A DNA stretch of 64,000 nucleotides from Limanda limanda (GCF_963576545.1 NC_083655.1:20816204-20880203); one strand, 5' to 3'. Positions 21,401 to 40,204 are shown, numbered from the stretch's first letter. The notes: generated by a model not told the origin, from the sequence alone. Program-made: numbers and translations.

Positions 21401-24400
21401 TGAGCCGGATGTATGTTAAGCATTATTCACCAGCTACAGAAACAATATTCAACATGGAAGTGCCTTGGTTTAAGAGTCCGAAAACCTATGTCTGGCTGCA
21501 GTATCCAGGTTCAGTAGCCCAGTGGTGTTTGTCAGCTGAGCTGCCCTACTGGAAAAAAAGCACCAAGCAGGTTTTGCTTACATAAAATAGTGCTGCAATA
21601 CCTTCTTCATCAATATTTCATGTCCTTCGTCTCCCTGCTAAGACCATTCCCTCCTCACCCTGCCCTGCTGCTGGGATACGGGATAAGGACTGTAGGAAGA
21701 AGAAAGTTAAGGACAACTGAAGCAGCAGAGAGAGCTAATTAACAACAAAGGAAAATTAGCTAAAGCCATGAAAGCAGAGAGAGAATGGCACAAAACGCCA
21801 AACAAGAGGAGGTGAAAACAAACACGACAAAAGTGAGGAAAGCTGCAGGAGGTTAAAAAATAATTTAAAAAGTGTTGAGTTACTGCAGGACCCTGTAGCC
21901 AGCCCCGGTCTGCTGGCCTCACACTGACGCAGCTGTCACAGAACATTCATAAATAGCATTAAGAATGCATCAGAGCTGCAGTAGACCTGCTCCTGGTGTG
22001 AACTGGGGATGAGCGTTACGTTGAGGAAAAGAATGGAGCGCGTCCATGAATTATTGACACTGCTGTATCAAAAGCAGCGGGAGGATAATATTTGTGTTGT
22101 TCTGTGAAAGCCAAAGCTGGCCGGCCAGGTTGGAGTCTCTCAGGCAAACTGTCTGCCTTTTTTTACTCCAAATAGGAATAACATTTTTATCTGAATAGGC
22201 TGTGTAGTTTTTTGTATGTTTAGCAGTATTAGTTGTTTACAGCTGTCCAAAAACAAATTGCTTTCTCGTTTGCATCACAGACAAAATCACTATATGGAAC
22301 TGCAAATGCTCCTTTATTAATAATTTACTTAGTTTCACGTCTTATAACAGAGAATCACTCACAAACGACTGAATGAAAGCCTGACAGTCTCAGAGAAATG
22401 GCTATTATGTGAAATTCACCTGAGCATTTTTTTTCAAGTAATACTTGAGGTCACCGTGTTCTTGTCATCGACTGAACAGTCAATGGCTTCGGCTTTTATA
22501 CCATACTCATAAAGTGCCTCTCTCACTGCTGCATGTCAATAACCCATGGCAACCACATCTGCGTTGTTTCAGCTGCTCCCGCGTCAGTCATCAAGAGGAG
22601 TGAAGTGAAATCCAGGGAAAGCTACAGCAAGTAGGTAAGTGCAGGGCTGTCTTCTTGTCCTGGCAAGGAGACTTTCGGATATGGCTAATGAGCCTGTCCA
22701 TCTCACTAAATGGTATTCATCCTGTCTAATGTCTGTAATTCTCCCAGTGATGCGTTTGACAGAGAAGTCAACTCAAGTGCTGAGGAACAGGTAAATCCAC
22801 CGAGTACAAGAGAAAGCCCAAGCATGGACACAAGCTTTTTGAAATAGCATAATAAATCCCAAATCCTAAATCTGGGAAATAATATACATATATCTCACTA
22901 TAACTTTAAGCAAAGTTAAAAGGAAAATAATGTAATTACAGTTTTTTACCTCTGTAGGTTGCACCGAACAAAGTAAATGCTTAGATCTCAATAACTACAA
23001 TGCAAAAAATGGGTGGGTGGGGTGGTGGCAACTATTGAAGAAAGACACGGACCCAATGAAAAATAAAGTGAGAACGCGGCGATAATATTTTGATATAAGA
23101 TATAGGAAAAGACTTGAGTTTTAAAATGAAAGATGATAATTTGTGAAATAATAAATGGAATTATATAATTTGTATTTATTAACATGCATGTGAGGCTCTT
23201 AGTGTGTGTGATGTGCCGAACTTAGAGATATGAGGAAAATCCATATATTTCACAGGGAATAAAAAGGTTGTTTGTATGCTAGTATTTTGTATTCACTATT
23301 GATATTCAGAATGTAATGATCTGCTGCTACAGCGATTTTGATGAAGGGAATGCAGGAACTTCCCTTTTCTGCCAGGCTAAATCTGAACATGGTCCCAGTG
23401 AAGATATCTACTGATGAAGATGAACTGATAATCATTTCCATATTTTTTTCCCAATGCTTATTCACCAAAGCTTTTTTCAGACATGCACTGATTTCTGCAG
23501 ATTCTCCGGAGGACACGGATGTGTGAACGCAAATGTCTGAGTGATTATCTGGGGACATCCTCCTTGTATTTATATTGTCCACAGAAATTCAGGATGTGGA
23601 TTCCCCCCGAGCGAGTGGGGGGGTTGATGATGCTTCTAATAGCCTGTATTCCTTGTTAATCACAACTACATATTCCTTCCTCTGTTATTGTTTCAGAACC
23701 TTATCCAGCCCAGCAGGCAGCATCTATCTTCACTTTGGCCAATAAAAAAAAAGCCGGCTCAATATCAGCATGTTCTATCTGACTGCCAGTAAAATACGTA
23801 ATTTTTTTCTTCCCCAACTTCCCAACATTTTTATTTTAAACTCAGTAGACTTTGTTCTAGTTGGTAAAAGTCTGAGTGTACAAATAAAAAAAAAAAAAGC
23901 TATGAGCGCTTTCTCTCCAGCGCGTTTCCAGCCAGTAACTGGAGGTCGTCCTGTCCACTTTGTCCCATTTCACCCCAGAGAGCGGGACAGATTAGGGCCA
24001 CTTTTAGACCAAATCTGCTCCATCTGTCAGTGCTATTAGAGAAGCTGACCAGCATCGCTGCCTCAGACCATCACACAATAACTCCCACAACACACACAGA
24101 GAAATGCTTTTATTTTTTTACCAACCAGCACCATCCCTTCCATTGCCATCACCAACAATCTGGCTCAATGGGTCATCAGGCAAGCTTCTGCTGCCCCTTC
24201 GGTTAGCTGGGGGTTGGTACTGGTATAGAAGTAATTCAAGCAACACTCCCCAAATTCACAGCCATATGTGGTGTGCTTGGAGCGGCAATGCTCAGCCAGG
24301 GTGTACCGTCAATTCCTACAGGCATAGCACCGTGTTTGTTCTTATCTTGCCATCTGCACCACCTGTGGAGAGAGAGGGGGAGTATTACTGCCGAGCAAAA

Positions 24401-24911
24401 AAGACAGATAACAGTCAGTGACTGTCGGATAGAGGAAAGAAATAAACAGGACTTTGGGAACATAAGTCTGTCCTTGGGCCTTTTACATCAGAGGATATGT
24501 TCTTAATGAAAGCTCATGTTAATAACAATTTTTAATAAAAATACTGTACATATTGATAAACATAACTTGGCAACAAAACAGGATGAAGCGTTTAATCTGT
24601 GTGCTTGCTTTGTCTTCATGTGGACTAATCAAATGTTGTCAGTCATGGCCAAATGTTCACACAGCCAAGATTGGTCCAAATGCCATAAAGCAGAAAACCT
24701 GGATGATGGAGGATATGAGCCACAGTGATGTTGTTACACTTCATTCTTCTATCTAAATAATATTGAAGTGTTAGAATAAATTATATAAGTGGTGTATGAA
24801 AATAATTCTTACTTAAGGGTTAGCTCCTTTTCTTAGAGATTTGAGGACATGCTTGCTATGGATTTTATATAGAGATGCTGGACAAGGTCAATGGTCAACA
24901 CCAGGGATGTA
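21401..24911. other. No gene seen (3.5 kb)
   Basis: This stretch is largely unique-looking. I looked at the longer frames (21707-21946 minus, 23250-23582 minus, 23770-24039 plus, 24104-24421 plus) and recognised no domain. None has a convincing splice context or conserved motif. Cis-regulatory function cannot be judged from one sequence. Confidence 0.5.
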
Positions 24912-25138
24912 AATGGTAAATGGTCTGATATAGTGCTTTTATAGTCTTGATGACCATTCAAACTGCTTTACAGTACAGTCTTTGCAATTCACCCATTCAC
25001 ATACACAATCAATGTGCAGCACGTTCCTAATGAGAAGGGGCAATTTGGGGTTTCAGTATCTTGCCCAAGGACACAAATTCAAACCACCTACATTCTGATT
25101 AGAGGACAACCGCTCTAGCCCCTCAGCACAGCCACCCC
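24912..25138 (-). repeat. tRNA-derived SINE, copy 4
   Basis: GGTAAATGGTCTGATATAGT begins the reverse-strand copy. TCTTGATGACCATTCAAACT, AATTCACCCATTCACATACA and TATCTTGCCCAAGGACACAA follow, then the degraded head GACAACCGCTCTAGCCCC. Confidence 0.87.
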
Positions 25139-26138
25139 CATTCAGTCAGTAATCTCACCAAACTCTTTATTCACCACTCAATAAAGACTTAAAATTCACC
25201 ACGGGAGGAGAAGGGCACTCCCCCCAAATCAGGAGTGCCTTTCTCTAGAGGTGTTGCATGGTGGATAAGGTGCATCCTTGGAGTTCTGTCAAATCGATGC
25301 CACAGAAAAGCCTTCAAGAAAAGAAAAAAGGGTATATTGATTTGTTTTTGTGTAATATTTTATTTCAGAAATATTGAGTTAAGTGAGTAAGCAATATTAT
25401 AAAGAAGACATGAAACATTTTTGACCAAAAGAAGTAAAAAACAGATTTGATTCGGTAAAAAAAAAAGGAACAGACAAACAGTGATCTGATTGTGTTAAAA
25501 TGTTTTTTTTTCTGGGGATAGATAAATATGATTGATGAAGCAATGTGGGTGCAAGTGTGACTTCTTTGATTGTGTCTGCTTCGCCTACTTATCCCTCACA
25601 AGTAAACATTCAACTTCACAAGACATTTTTGATGAACTGGGAAACATACATTTTCAAAGTTGAGTCCAGTTCAATTACATGTGTTAGTACATCGACAAAC
25701 TGATGAGAGCAGATCTGGGCAAGAAAACACCACTGAAAATATTTAGCTGTTAGCTAGGGGAAATGATTTGGCACATGATTGAGCATAAGGGGCAGAGGGC
25801 TTGGCATGGAGCAGAGCCACACCGTTTAAATGTTAGCAGTGGGGGTTATTTAACTGGCACCGAACTGGACAGCAGACCGGGCCCAGGACTGGGCAGGAGG
25901 ACACGGGAGGAGAGTGAGCCAGAGGCTGTGTGCTTCTATGAAATACTGCTGGGCGCCTGTTAAGATGCCTGTCACTTATGCTAGACCTGCCAAGTAATGC
26001 TGTTACAGCCCAATGACAGCATATGTCCCTTTGCAGGCATGACCCAAAGTGAGAACATCATTTCAGAAATCAATCAGCTCTTCATTATATCAATACACTA
26101 TGTAAACAGTGTAATAAGTGAAATAAAAGCTACATGTC
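25139..26138. other. No gene seen
   Basis: Non-coding DNA. A 66-codon frame at 25763-25963 is arginine/glutamate-rich at its end and unrecognised. Confidence 0.5.
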
Positions 26139-26400
26139 TTGGCGCCTGTGGCTGAGGGGTAGAGTGGTCGTCCTCCAACCTGAAGGTCGGCAGTTCGATC
26201 CCCAGTCTGACCCATCTGCATGCCGAAGTGTCCTTGGGCAAGATACTGAACCCTGAATGGCCCCCCATAGAATAGAGTAACAAAGTGCTGTATGAATGTG
26301 TGTGTGAATGGGTGAATGTAAAACTGTACTGTAAAGCGCTTTGAGTGGTCATCAAGACTAGAAAAGCGCTTTATAAATACAAAACCATTTACCATTGACC
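26139..26400 (+). repeat. tRNA-derived SINE, copy 5 (best preserved)
   Basis: The head contains a match to the RNA polymerase III A box, TGGCTGAGGGG (26149-26159), and to the B box, GTTCGATCC (26193-26201), at tRNA-like spacing. The body runs through GTGTCCTTGGGCAAGATACT and GTGTGTGTGAATGGGTGAAT. The tail is CTTTGAGTGGTCATCAAGAC, then AAAGCGCTTTATAAATAC and ACCATTTACCATT. Both promoter boxes are intact, so transcription is possible in principle. Confidence 0.9.
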
Positions 26401-26419
26401 ATTTAGCATTACATAGTGG

Positions 26420-26762
26420 GTGAATACAATGAAGTATTCCAAGTCCATCAGGGCCCCTCTGATTTGGAACGGCCTTCCTGAAGAGATACGGCTCACAGAG
26501 TCAGTGACTTCTTTTAAATCACTTCTTGAAATCCAATTTTATAGACTTGCTTTCATGAGATGTTGTGTTTTTACTGTGTTTTTATCATTTTCTTTTCACC
26601 TTTTAGTTTACTTGTTCAATTATTAATTTATTTTATTTTATTTATTTTACTGCTCCTATGTGTTCAAGTTTCTATTTATTTTTATAGCTCTGTTGACAAG
26701 GCACTTTGTAAACTCTATTTTTAAAAGGTGCTATATAAATCAAGTTTATTATAATAAATTAT
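26420..26762 (+). repeat. L2-clade LINE 3' end
   Basis: The frame reads IRAPLIWNGLPEEIRLTESV then TSFKSLLEIQFYRLAF, the conserved C-terminal end of L2-type ORF2 proteins. An AT-rich 3' untranslated region follows, ending in GGTGCTATATAAATCAAGTT and TATTATAATAAATTATTATT. Only the last few dozen codons survive, consistent with the 5' truncation normal for LINE insertions. Two SINE copies flank it. Confidence 0.85.
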
Positions 26763-26803
26763 TATTCTAACTTTTGTCTATAGTGGAATGAGAAGTGAAT
26801 GTG

Positions 26804-27078
26804 GCGGCTGTGGCTGAGGGGTAGAGTGGTCGTCCTCCAACCTGAAGGTCGGCGGTTCGATCCCCAGTCTGAACCATCTGCATGCCGAAGTGTCCTTGGG
26901 CAAGATGCTGAACCCTCAATAGCCCCCCATAGAATAACAAAGTGCTGCAAGTAGATGCACTGTATGAATGTGTGTGTGAATGGGTGAATGTGAAACTGTA
27001 CTGTAAAGCGCTTTGAGTGGTCTTCATCAGACTAGAAAAGCGCTATATAAATACAAATCCATTTACCATTTACCATTG
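26804..27078 (+). repeat. tRNA-derived SINE, copy 6
   Basis: A near-identical sister of the copy at 26139, with A box TGGCTGAGGGG (26811-26821) and B box GTTCGATCC (26855-26863). A short extra segment, GCAAGTAGATGCAC, near 26947 is absent from the sister copy. It lies 400 bp from that copy in the same orientation. Confidence 0.9.
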
Positions 27079-27824
27079 ATGGCCTGATGGACACAGTAAC
27101 AGTCCCTCTCCAACTCTGTATCCTGGGTCACTGCAACACTACCAACTAATTATACATAAATTGATACTGTGATAGTAATACTTAGAGCACATGTATAAAA
27201 ATGCTTAATTTACAAAATCTCAGAAGCTATTAACATCTTTAGTAATTGTAAAATTGCATCAGCATGTTCGATGGTTTGTCTTTGGTACACTGGCATGAAC
27301 AATCAAATATCGATTTCATCTGGCAGGCTCTTGTCTAAAGGGACTGTCAAACAAACTTCATGTGCAGACCAAAACCAACTATGTGTTGCAATGTTTCTGA
27401 CCCCGCTGACCTGTTCAAAGTTCTCAGCTCCGACTCCATTGATTCCTCCTGAAGACATAAAACTCACCAATAAATTTAAAATTCTCGAACAGGAGTAGGA
27501 ACTGCATTTGTAGGGCACAAAGATTCAAAGCTACCCTATTTCAGAGAAATTCCTTATATAAACAACAAAATTGCAGCAGCAAATGGACTTGAGGGAAACA
27601 TAATCACATAATCGATTATGTTTAAAGTGTTGCATGTATTAATCCACTGAGTTGCCAGGTGTTGATTTGGGTGGAGGGCATCCACTATTCTGTCTGTGGC
27701 AACAAAAGCTCTTCTGAATCAATCTGGACATATTGCTAACCTTAGCCAAGTGCTGGCCCTAAACATTACCATAAACAATGTTTGCATTTGTGTAGTCACA
27801 TATGGATATTCAACTGCGAGGTGA
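27079..27824. other. No gene seen
   Basis: Unassigned DNA. A 75-codon plus-strand frame at 27271-27498 and its minus-strand partner have no recognisable motif. Confidence 0.5.
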
Positions 27825-28135
27825 GCACTGTTTCCTCACTGCAAGAAGGTCCCTGGCTCGAATCTGGGCTCGTCCTTGGTCTGTCGTGGAAATTTGAATG
27901 CTCTCTACTTGTTTTCTCCAGGTACTCTGGTTTCCTCCCACAGACCAAAGACATGTACATTTGGTTTAGGTTAATTGGAGACTCTTAATTGACATTGTAG
28001 GTGTGAATGTATTTTGGCTTTGTGATAGACTGGCAACTGGTCCGAGGTGTACCAAGCCTCTCTCCCAGTGTCAGCTGAAAATGGCTCCAGCTCCCCCTTT
28101 GACCTTTAGAAGGATAAGTGGCAGAAATGGAAGGA
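27825..28135 (+). repeat. Family B dispersed retroposon
   Basis: CTCGAATCTGGGCTCGTCC, CTCTGGTTTCCTCCCACAGA, CCAAAGACATGTACATTTGG, GGTTAATTGGAGACTC, TGATAGACTGGCAACTGGTC and AAGGATAAGTGGCAGAAATG appear in order. This is the diverged form of a very common fish repeat ending in GGATAAGCGG and GGATGG motifs. CTCGAATCT near its start resembles a Pol III B box. Confidence 0.8.
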
Positions 28136-30492
28136 TGGTTTGATATTTAGGGAATTTACCTCGATTGACGACTATACTACACAGATTGTTGCAGTTTAGT
28201 TGTATGTTAACAAATAAAACTGTGGGTTTTGTGTGCTCATGTTATAAAACCCTGGAAATACACACCTTATTTCTAACCTGAAGGACTGCATTATAGTCTG
28301 TCTTATGAACTCCTTTAAGTCAAGTAAGAAATCTAACCATTTGCATTCCTCAGACTTTTGGTCTTTCATAATGACTTTGCGTCAACTTGTCAAAACCAAT
28401 CAAAAATATGTTTCCAAAGTTTTTATTTGAATAAAGCATATACACATATATATTTATGTATAAAGTGAGACACAAGGTATTTGAGAATGTGACTTATTTT
28501 TCATGGTATGCTGGAAATAAGTGAGAGAAGGTAATGTGTTTTCCAGTTTGACCTTTTTGTAGCACTGTTATCTCATTGTTACTATGAATAAATACATACA
28601 CAATGGTACAGAAGTCTGTTTATAATAGATTACGGCTACAGTAATAATGGTGTATCACCAGGGTGTCAGCTTTAGGGCAGTCCAGCACTGATGTTGATGT
28701 GGAACGGTTTTGGTGACAGTGGGCGAGCGATGGAAATGAAGATGTAGCTGAGGCCACTGAGGAATGTCTTTGTGTGCCAGTTGAGAATCAGGCCATTTAA
28801 AAGCAGGCTTTATCGATGAGAAAATATAAGGGCTGAATGAGGCAGTGGTTGAGATATCTCCAAGAGGATGGTCCCAAGAGAAGTTACAACCAAGATAGGA
28901 ATTTCCTATAGAAGCCTCAGCTGTGTCAATCTCCCCACTGTAAACATACATGCAGTTGTCCCGGCAGCTTCAGAGTCAGATCTCACAAGCCTGCGTTTTG
29001 CTGGAAAACTGAATGGCACTGACAGGCTCTCAAGGCCTCTGGTTTGTCAATATACAGAAACACTTGATGTTCGAGATTTCACATATGTCCATTAACGCCT
29101 GACCACTAAACAGCAGCTTTGTACACACAGTGCCCACATCCATGCTGCAATGACCACAGTGAGTGTAATTCGTGATTAATGATGACTTATCTGAGCAGTA
29201 GAATCATAATACCAAAGAGGCTACAACTGAGAGAGAATTATATTAAAATAATCTGAAAACCAAATGAGGTAAAAACTGTTCTGAATTGAACATGATGTAA
29301 AAAAAAGTATACAATCAATATTATGTTGATGTATGCAGTGGAAAACAATATAAATAAAACAAAATTCAGGTTTAGAGACAGACCTGGTTCTGTATTTGTG
29401 AAACAAAGCAAGTTGGACAACCCGAAAGGTAGATCAGTGCTTCTTCAATGGCAGACAGACATGCTGACTCTAGTGGCTGAATGTGTAGTTTGTGTAAAAA
29501 CAGAGGGTTTATAATTCAAGTGCATGAATGGATGGAGCTTCTGGAGGAGCAGTGAAAGGATGAGTGCATTTACCAACAGTCGTTCCCTCTAATGAATTAC
29601 GCTACCTTTAAGGTGCTAAGCTATATCTGGGTTTTGAAATGCATTTGAGCATTTTTCCTTATTGTTCATGTTTTGCTGAAAGCACCACTTTACCTTGAGT
29701 GAGTACAGCCTCACAGAGCTGTTAGCATGGCAATTGTGTGGCGCACATGCATTCTGCAGTTGAATGCTCAACATTACATTATTTAGTTTTTTCTTTTTTC
29801 CTAAAAGGAAAACACAAGGAGCAGAAACTTCAAAATAAAACATCAAACAGAACTCTGGGAGAAAACATAAATCCAAACACAAGGGAGAAAAAGGTACCGG
29901 CAAAATCTAACAAGGAATCTATAATGAAACCAAAAGTCTCCTTATTCAGGAGGCAAAGTCCAGAGAATGAGTGTCCAGAGTCAATAATTTCATCGACATA
30001 ACATGTTTAGAATTGGCACTGCACAACGTTTCATAAAATACACCTAAGCCCAATGATTTCATCATCAAAGTATTGCCTCTCATCACTAATCATCAACCAT
30101 CCAACAAACCATCTCTGTCCCCACCCACACCCAAACTTACCTACCCCCCCACACACACACACAAACAGGATTATAACACATCATATTCAACTTTGCAAAC
30201 CAACGTTAAAAATGTTTTACATAATTGACATTTCCTCACTAAATCATATGTATATTAGCGGTTATAGGATTGCATTAGGGGAAAATACTCTGGTTATGTC
30301 ACCCCACTCACCTGTTGCTTTTATTTCAGTATAAATCACTTCTCACTACTCTACACTCTACCATCCCTAAGCACAACATATCTGTGTTGCAGCAGATATG
30401 CCAAAAAGTAGGCCATTATCTAGGCTCGTCAACCTTAATCACTAACTGTGGTATCAGTACAGAGACGCATTCTAACTGACACTGACAGATAT
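28136..30492. other. No gene seen (2.4 kb)
   Basis: Frames at 28655-28951 (minus, 98 codons), 29616-29903 (minus) and 30053-30334 (plus) show no domain, and their composition matches the surroundings. A short CA run lies near 30155-30167. Confidence 0.5.
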
Positions 30493-30880
30493 GTCAATCA
30501 ATCAATCAAATTTTATTTGTATAGCCCATATTCACAAATCACAATTCGTCTCATAGGGCTTTAACATGGTGTGACATCCTCTGTCCTAAACCCTCAGCAA
30601 GAGTAAGGAAAAACTACAAAAAAAAACTGTTAACAGGGTAAAAATACGTAGAAACCTCAGAGAGAGTCACATGTGAGGGATCCCTCTCCCAGGACGGACA
30701 GAAGTGCAATAGATGTCAAGTGTAGGAAAACATCATCAAGATTAAAGTTTTTTAGCAGCATTGATAGGGTAAACATTTTTAGGATAACTTCAATACGGTA
30801 TGTCAAGCAGTCCTGCTGCAATCATAGTCTATGGTCAGCAACCAGCAGGATCATGATCATGATATGTCACAGATTCATCA
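30493..30880 (-). repeat. Family A dispersed retroposon, copy 3 (longest)
   Basis: TCAATCAATCAATCAAATTT begins the tail. CATATTCACAAATCACAATT, CCTCAGAGAGAGTCACATGT, GGGATCCCTCTCCCAGGACG and CAGTCCTGCTGCAATCATAG follow. At nearly 390 bases it defines the family best. Confidence 0.88.
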
Positions 30881-36692
<5,812 letters not shown>

Positions 36693-36790
36693 TAGGGCTG
36701 CACAATATATCCAAAATGTACCGTCATCGCGCTATCAACATCAATGACGCCATAATATCAACAGTGAACATCACATAATGATCAATACTT
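36693..36790 (+). mobile_element. hAT-like left terminus
   Basis: TAGGGCTGCACAATATATCC followed by GTCATCGCGCTATCAACATC and ATAATATC motifs resembles the 5' end of a fish hAT family. A 189-codon minus-strand frame spans this and the following 500 bases but has no recognised domain. The partner terminus was not identified, so the right limit is arbitrary. Confidence 0.5.
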
Positions 36791-37198
36791 TTCTGAAATG
36801 AGTCAAATCTTTCTTCAGAGCAGCGTGAACATTCATCTGCCCATCCCACTCGCTCTCTTACTCTCTCACTTACACACAAACAATCAGTGTCATCGGAAAC
36901 ATGTGAAAATTGGTTAAAAACATCAGACTCTGTAAACTTAGTAAATCTATGGAGATGGAGGAAATGGCAGCACCTTCGGTTTGGCTCAAATCGGTTGGCA
37001 GTGCGCAGAGTGAATGATGGAGACACAGAGAGCAGCAGTAGGTTACTTACAGAGAGGGTAAAAACTGCAAAACATAATTTTTCAACAATACAAAACTGTA
37101 TAAAAGGCACCAAATTAACACTGTAAGCAGCCTTAGTGAAGCTGTGCATGGCTACCTGGGTGTCTGCCCCGGACTTGCTCGCGCTGTGGCCGGGCTGT

Positions 37199-37533
37199 TG
37201 AGCTGTCCACGGTCCCTGCGTCCACGGCCCCTCGTCCACAGCCAGGTCAAATTTTTTCAACAAAACCATGGTGTTGAGATGGAAACGGTACAATTACTTA
37301 TGCTGTCTTTAAATGTGTTTATGTTTAATGTGTTCATGAGCAGACTCCATGAGTCTATATGAGGTGAGTTTTCTTTGTAATTCTATGATACCTTTGACGG
37401 AAGTATTGATATTACCAATGGTCTCATCTTAGACCTCTGTCATTATACCTTTGGATTTTCCTTACATTATCCATATTCGTGTCCATGTGGCTGTTGCCTA
37501 GCAGCAGCGTTCTCAATAACCACTTGAATGGCA
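37199..37533 (+). repeat. Direct duplication, copy 1
   Basis: This segment from GAGCTGTCCACGGTCCCTGC to AATAACCACTTGAATGGCA recurs at 38709-39016 with small substitutions and indels (for example a 15-base CCCCTCGTCCACGGC-like insertion only here). The copies are about 1.5 kb apart in the same orientation. Confidence 0.92.
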
Positions 37534-38708
37534 GAAATACAGTGTGCATGACTTCCATCGTAACTACACTAGTCCAATCTAAGCCACGGAATTGCTATTG
37601 TATAAGCCTCTACATAAAGAATGTTAAAGTTAAAAGAGATTTAATAGGCCTTTAAATGCTGAACACAACTAATGGCTATTAATTACCTCTTAACTGCTGA
37701 CAAATTGTGTGACTGATAAAAACTTAGCTAATCATAATGTCTAATGTGAATGTTGAAACATTTCAGCCACAGTTCTTTCTTGTCTTATCTGAAAAAAGCT
37801 TCTTCTTTCTTCCTAAATTTAAATTTAGTCAGAAATGTAGTGATGAAGACCTCACTCCATTTCGTGTAGTGATTCGTATCAAAGAGTGACGCGATGGCTC
37901 GAACACAACAACGCCGCTGACTATAACAAAAGCAGACTAGCTCGACAAACACTCCATTGATTTCGAAATCAAAGCTGATGGTGCGAGGGGAGTTTGCTGG
38001 CCGAACAGCAAGCCTGAGGATTATTAAATTTGCGTGATTCATTTAAATGGGTTTTTATCATGGAATAAGGGGTAGTATGAGAACACTTGCAAGGCATGAG
38101 CAGGCTCTCCTCTGGAGTGAAGTGTTGACTATAAAATGTTGAAACTCACATGGCTGATGGTCTCACTGTGCTCCGGCACTCACAGCTGATTTAACTGCAG
38201 AGTATACGAGTGACTGCACTCATGCCGGTGAGGCAGGCGGCAACCCTGTGCAGAATTAGCGGTGCACGTGGTGGTGGAGAGGCTCTCAGTCAGAAAGAGA
38301 GTTCAAGCCAGAGTGAGACGGGTTCAATCACACAAATATAAACATGCACAAATCCATTCACAGAGGCACAGTGATGCCAATGTTTTATCAAGTACACTCT
38401 TGTATTGTAGTTATAATGCATTAACACACAAACATTGAACAGCCAACCAACCAAGTTCAATCAAATCACCACCCTCAACTACATTCACATTGTTGACAGT
38501 GTTGAGTGAGATTATTTTGATTCAGTTAATCATTCGGAAACTGAAGAGCATGAGCGAATAAGCTAAAGATCAGTGCAACACAGGCTCCCAGTAGCTCTAG
38601 CTTTACTTCTGGAGATGTCATTTAATGAAGTACTTCCTTAGTATATTGATGTTTTCTTCAACTCCTCTATATGTGGCCGGGCTGCGTGTCCTCTTTCTCG
38701 CGCTGTGG
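37534..38708. other. No gene seen
   Basis: Spacer between the two duplicated copies. An 85-codon minus-strand frame at 37785-38042 ends in KFKFRKKEEAFFR-type sequence on AT-rich DNA and is not recognised. Confidence 0.5.
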
Positions 38709-39016
38709 AGCTTTCCACGGTCCCTGCGTCCACAGCCAGGTCAAATTTTTTTAACAAAACCATGTTGTTAAGATGGAAATGATGCATTTACTTATGCTGT
38801 CTTTAAATGTGTTTATACTTAATGTGTTCATGAGCAGACTCCATGAGTCTATATGAGGTGAGTTTTCTTTGTAATTCTATGATACCTTTGAGGGAAGTGT
38901 TGATATTACCAAGGGCCTCATCTTAGACCTCTGTCATTATACCTTTCCATTTTCCATATTCTTGTCCATGTTGCTGTTGCCTAGCAGCAGCGTTCTCAAT
39001 AACCACTTGAATGGCA
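38709..39016 (+). repeat. Direct duplication, copy 2
   Basis: The second copy of the 37199-37533 segment. Shared landmarks include CATGAGCAGACTCCATGAGT, CTATATGAGGTGAGTTTTCT and GCTGTTGCCTAGCAGCAGCG. Confidence 0.92.
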
Positions 39017-39049
39017 AGCATACATATATTAATATATACATATATATTT

Positions 39050-39156
39050 AGTAACACCTAAATGGCACTTACATATAGAACTTTGGAGTTTGCTTTTCTT
39101 TTGTAAGTCGCTTTGGATAAAAGCGTCAGCTAAATTAAATGTAATGTAATGTAATG
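39050..39156 (+). repeat. SINE/LINE-type tail ending in (ATGTA)n
   Basis: TTGTAAGTCGCTTTGGATAA, then AAGCGTCAGCTAAATTAAAT and a TGTAA pentamer run, is a tail shared by several fish SINEs and their partner LINEs. Only the 3' end is recognisable. Confidence 0.75.
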
Positions 39157-40204
39157 AGCCAAACCCTGGTGATATCGGGCAAGCCTGCAATCTGAAGAAT
39201 AATGTTGCCTTTCACATTAAGAAGAATGCAGCAGGAGATTCTCCACTCAGACCCATCCCCCACAACACAGAGGCTCAGCATACATAGGCAGGATGTAATG
39301 TGTCCATTTGACTGTGGAGATCACATGTTTATAGCACATCTACACTGGGGTTGTCCCGCCTCACATGAGGCTCTGACACCTTGGTTGGTGTCTTTTACCT
39401 ACAATACTTTTTCATTGCGAAATGTTTGTTTTATCATTTTTTTTGTTGTTTGATTGACGTCTTTCGTGTATGAGTAAACTGTAGGTATGTGTTCTAATCA
39501 GAAACCTGAATGTGGCAACGTTAGGTGGTTGTGATTGGTTAGACGAGCATTAACCAGTGTAATCAAGGAAAGTACAATAACGCCAATAATTTATATCAGG
39601 TAAAAGTAAAAGAACCTAATCTACAAGTTAGCGACCAAAACGACATGAACTACATGATCAATCATAACAAAATCAAATTTCCAATTTTAAACATAGCAAG
39701 CAAAACAGGCTACCAAAGAAAAAATAGTATTTGCATAGAGTAAGAAGCCATTGACTGGCAATGTAACACAATCAAAATAAAGTCTCAATAACTAAACCAT
39801 GAGATGGGTGCAAAGACCCACAAAGATTAGGCAGCCAGGTAGAAATGACTGTAAACGAAATACAGAAAATAAACAACACATAACAAAATAACTTAAGCAG
39901 CCACATTCCCAACCAAAATCAAAACAAATGAATAAATTAAGTAAACGCCTCACACAGGAGTAGCCGGTGGGATGACCCAGCACGAGAGTATCAAAGGAGC
40001 AAAAAAAGTGATTTTTAAAACAGCAAACCCACTCTGAAGTGACATTTTAGACAAGCCAAGGCAAAACAAAGCAAAGCTATAAGCAAAGTAGTGTAAAGCA
40101 AACTAAAGTAAAACAAATTAAGGCAAAACAACTTAAAGCAAGGAAGAGTAAAGCAAAGAGTGAAGCAGCTCTCTTGAAGCATGACAAGATTAGTCAAGGC
40201 AACT
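39157..40204. other. No gene seen; AAAGCAA-rich patch
   Basis: The segment at 40050-40165 is a degenerate run of AAAGCAAA-like words (AAAGC, AAAACAA). No other structure was seen. Confidence 0.5.

Noticed and set aside
24104..24421. 105-codon plus-strand frame ending EREGEYYCRAKKTDNSQ, superficially like an immunoglobulin YYC motif
   Set aside because: There is no matching first cysteine or tryptophan spacing for an Ig domain, no splice context and no homologous-looking remainder. The resemblance is a short coincidence.
36724..37293. 189-codon minus-strand frame, the longest without a transposon match
   Set aside because: I recognise no domain. It lies across a hAT-like end and extends into a locally duplicated repeat, and its composition is that of the flanking DNA. 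Random openness is the simpler explanation.
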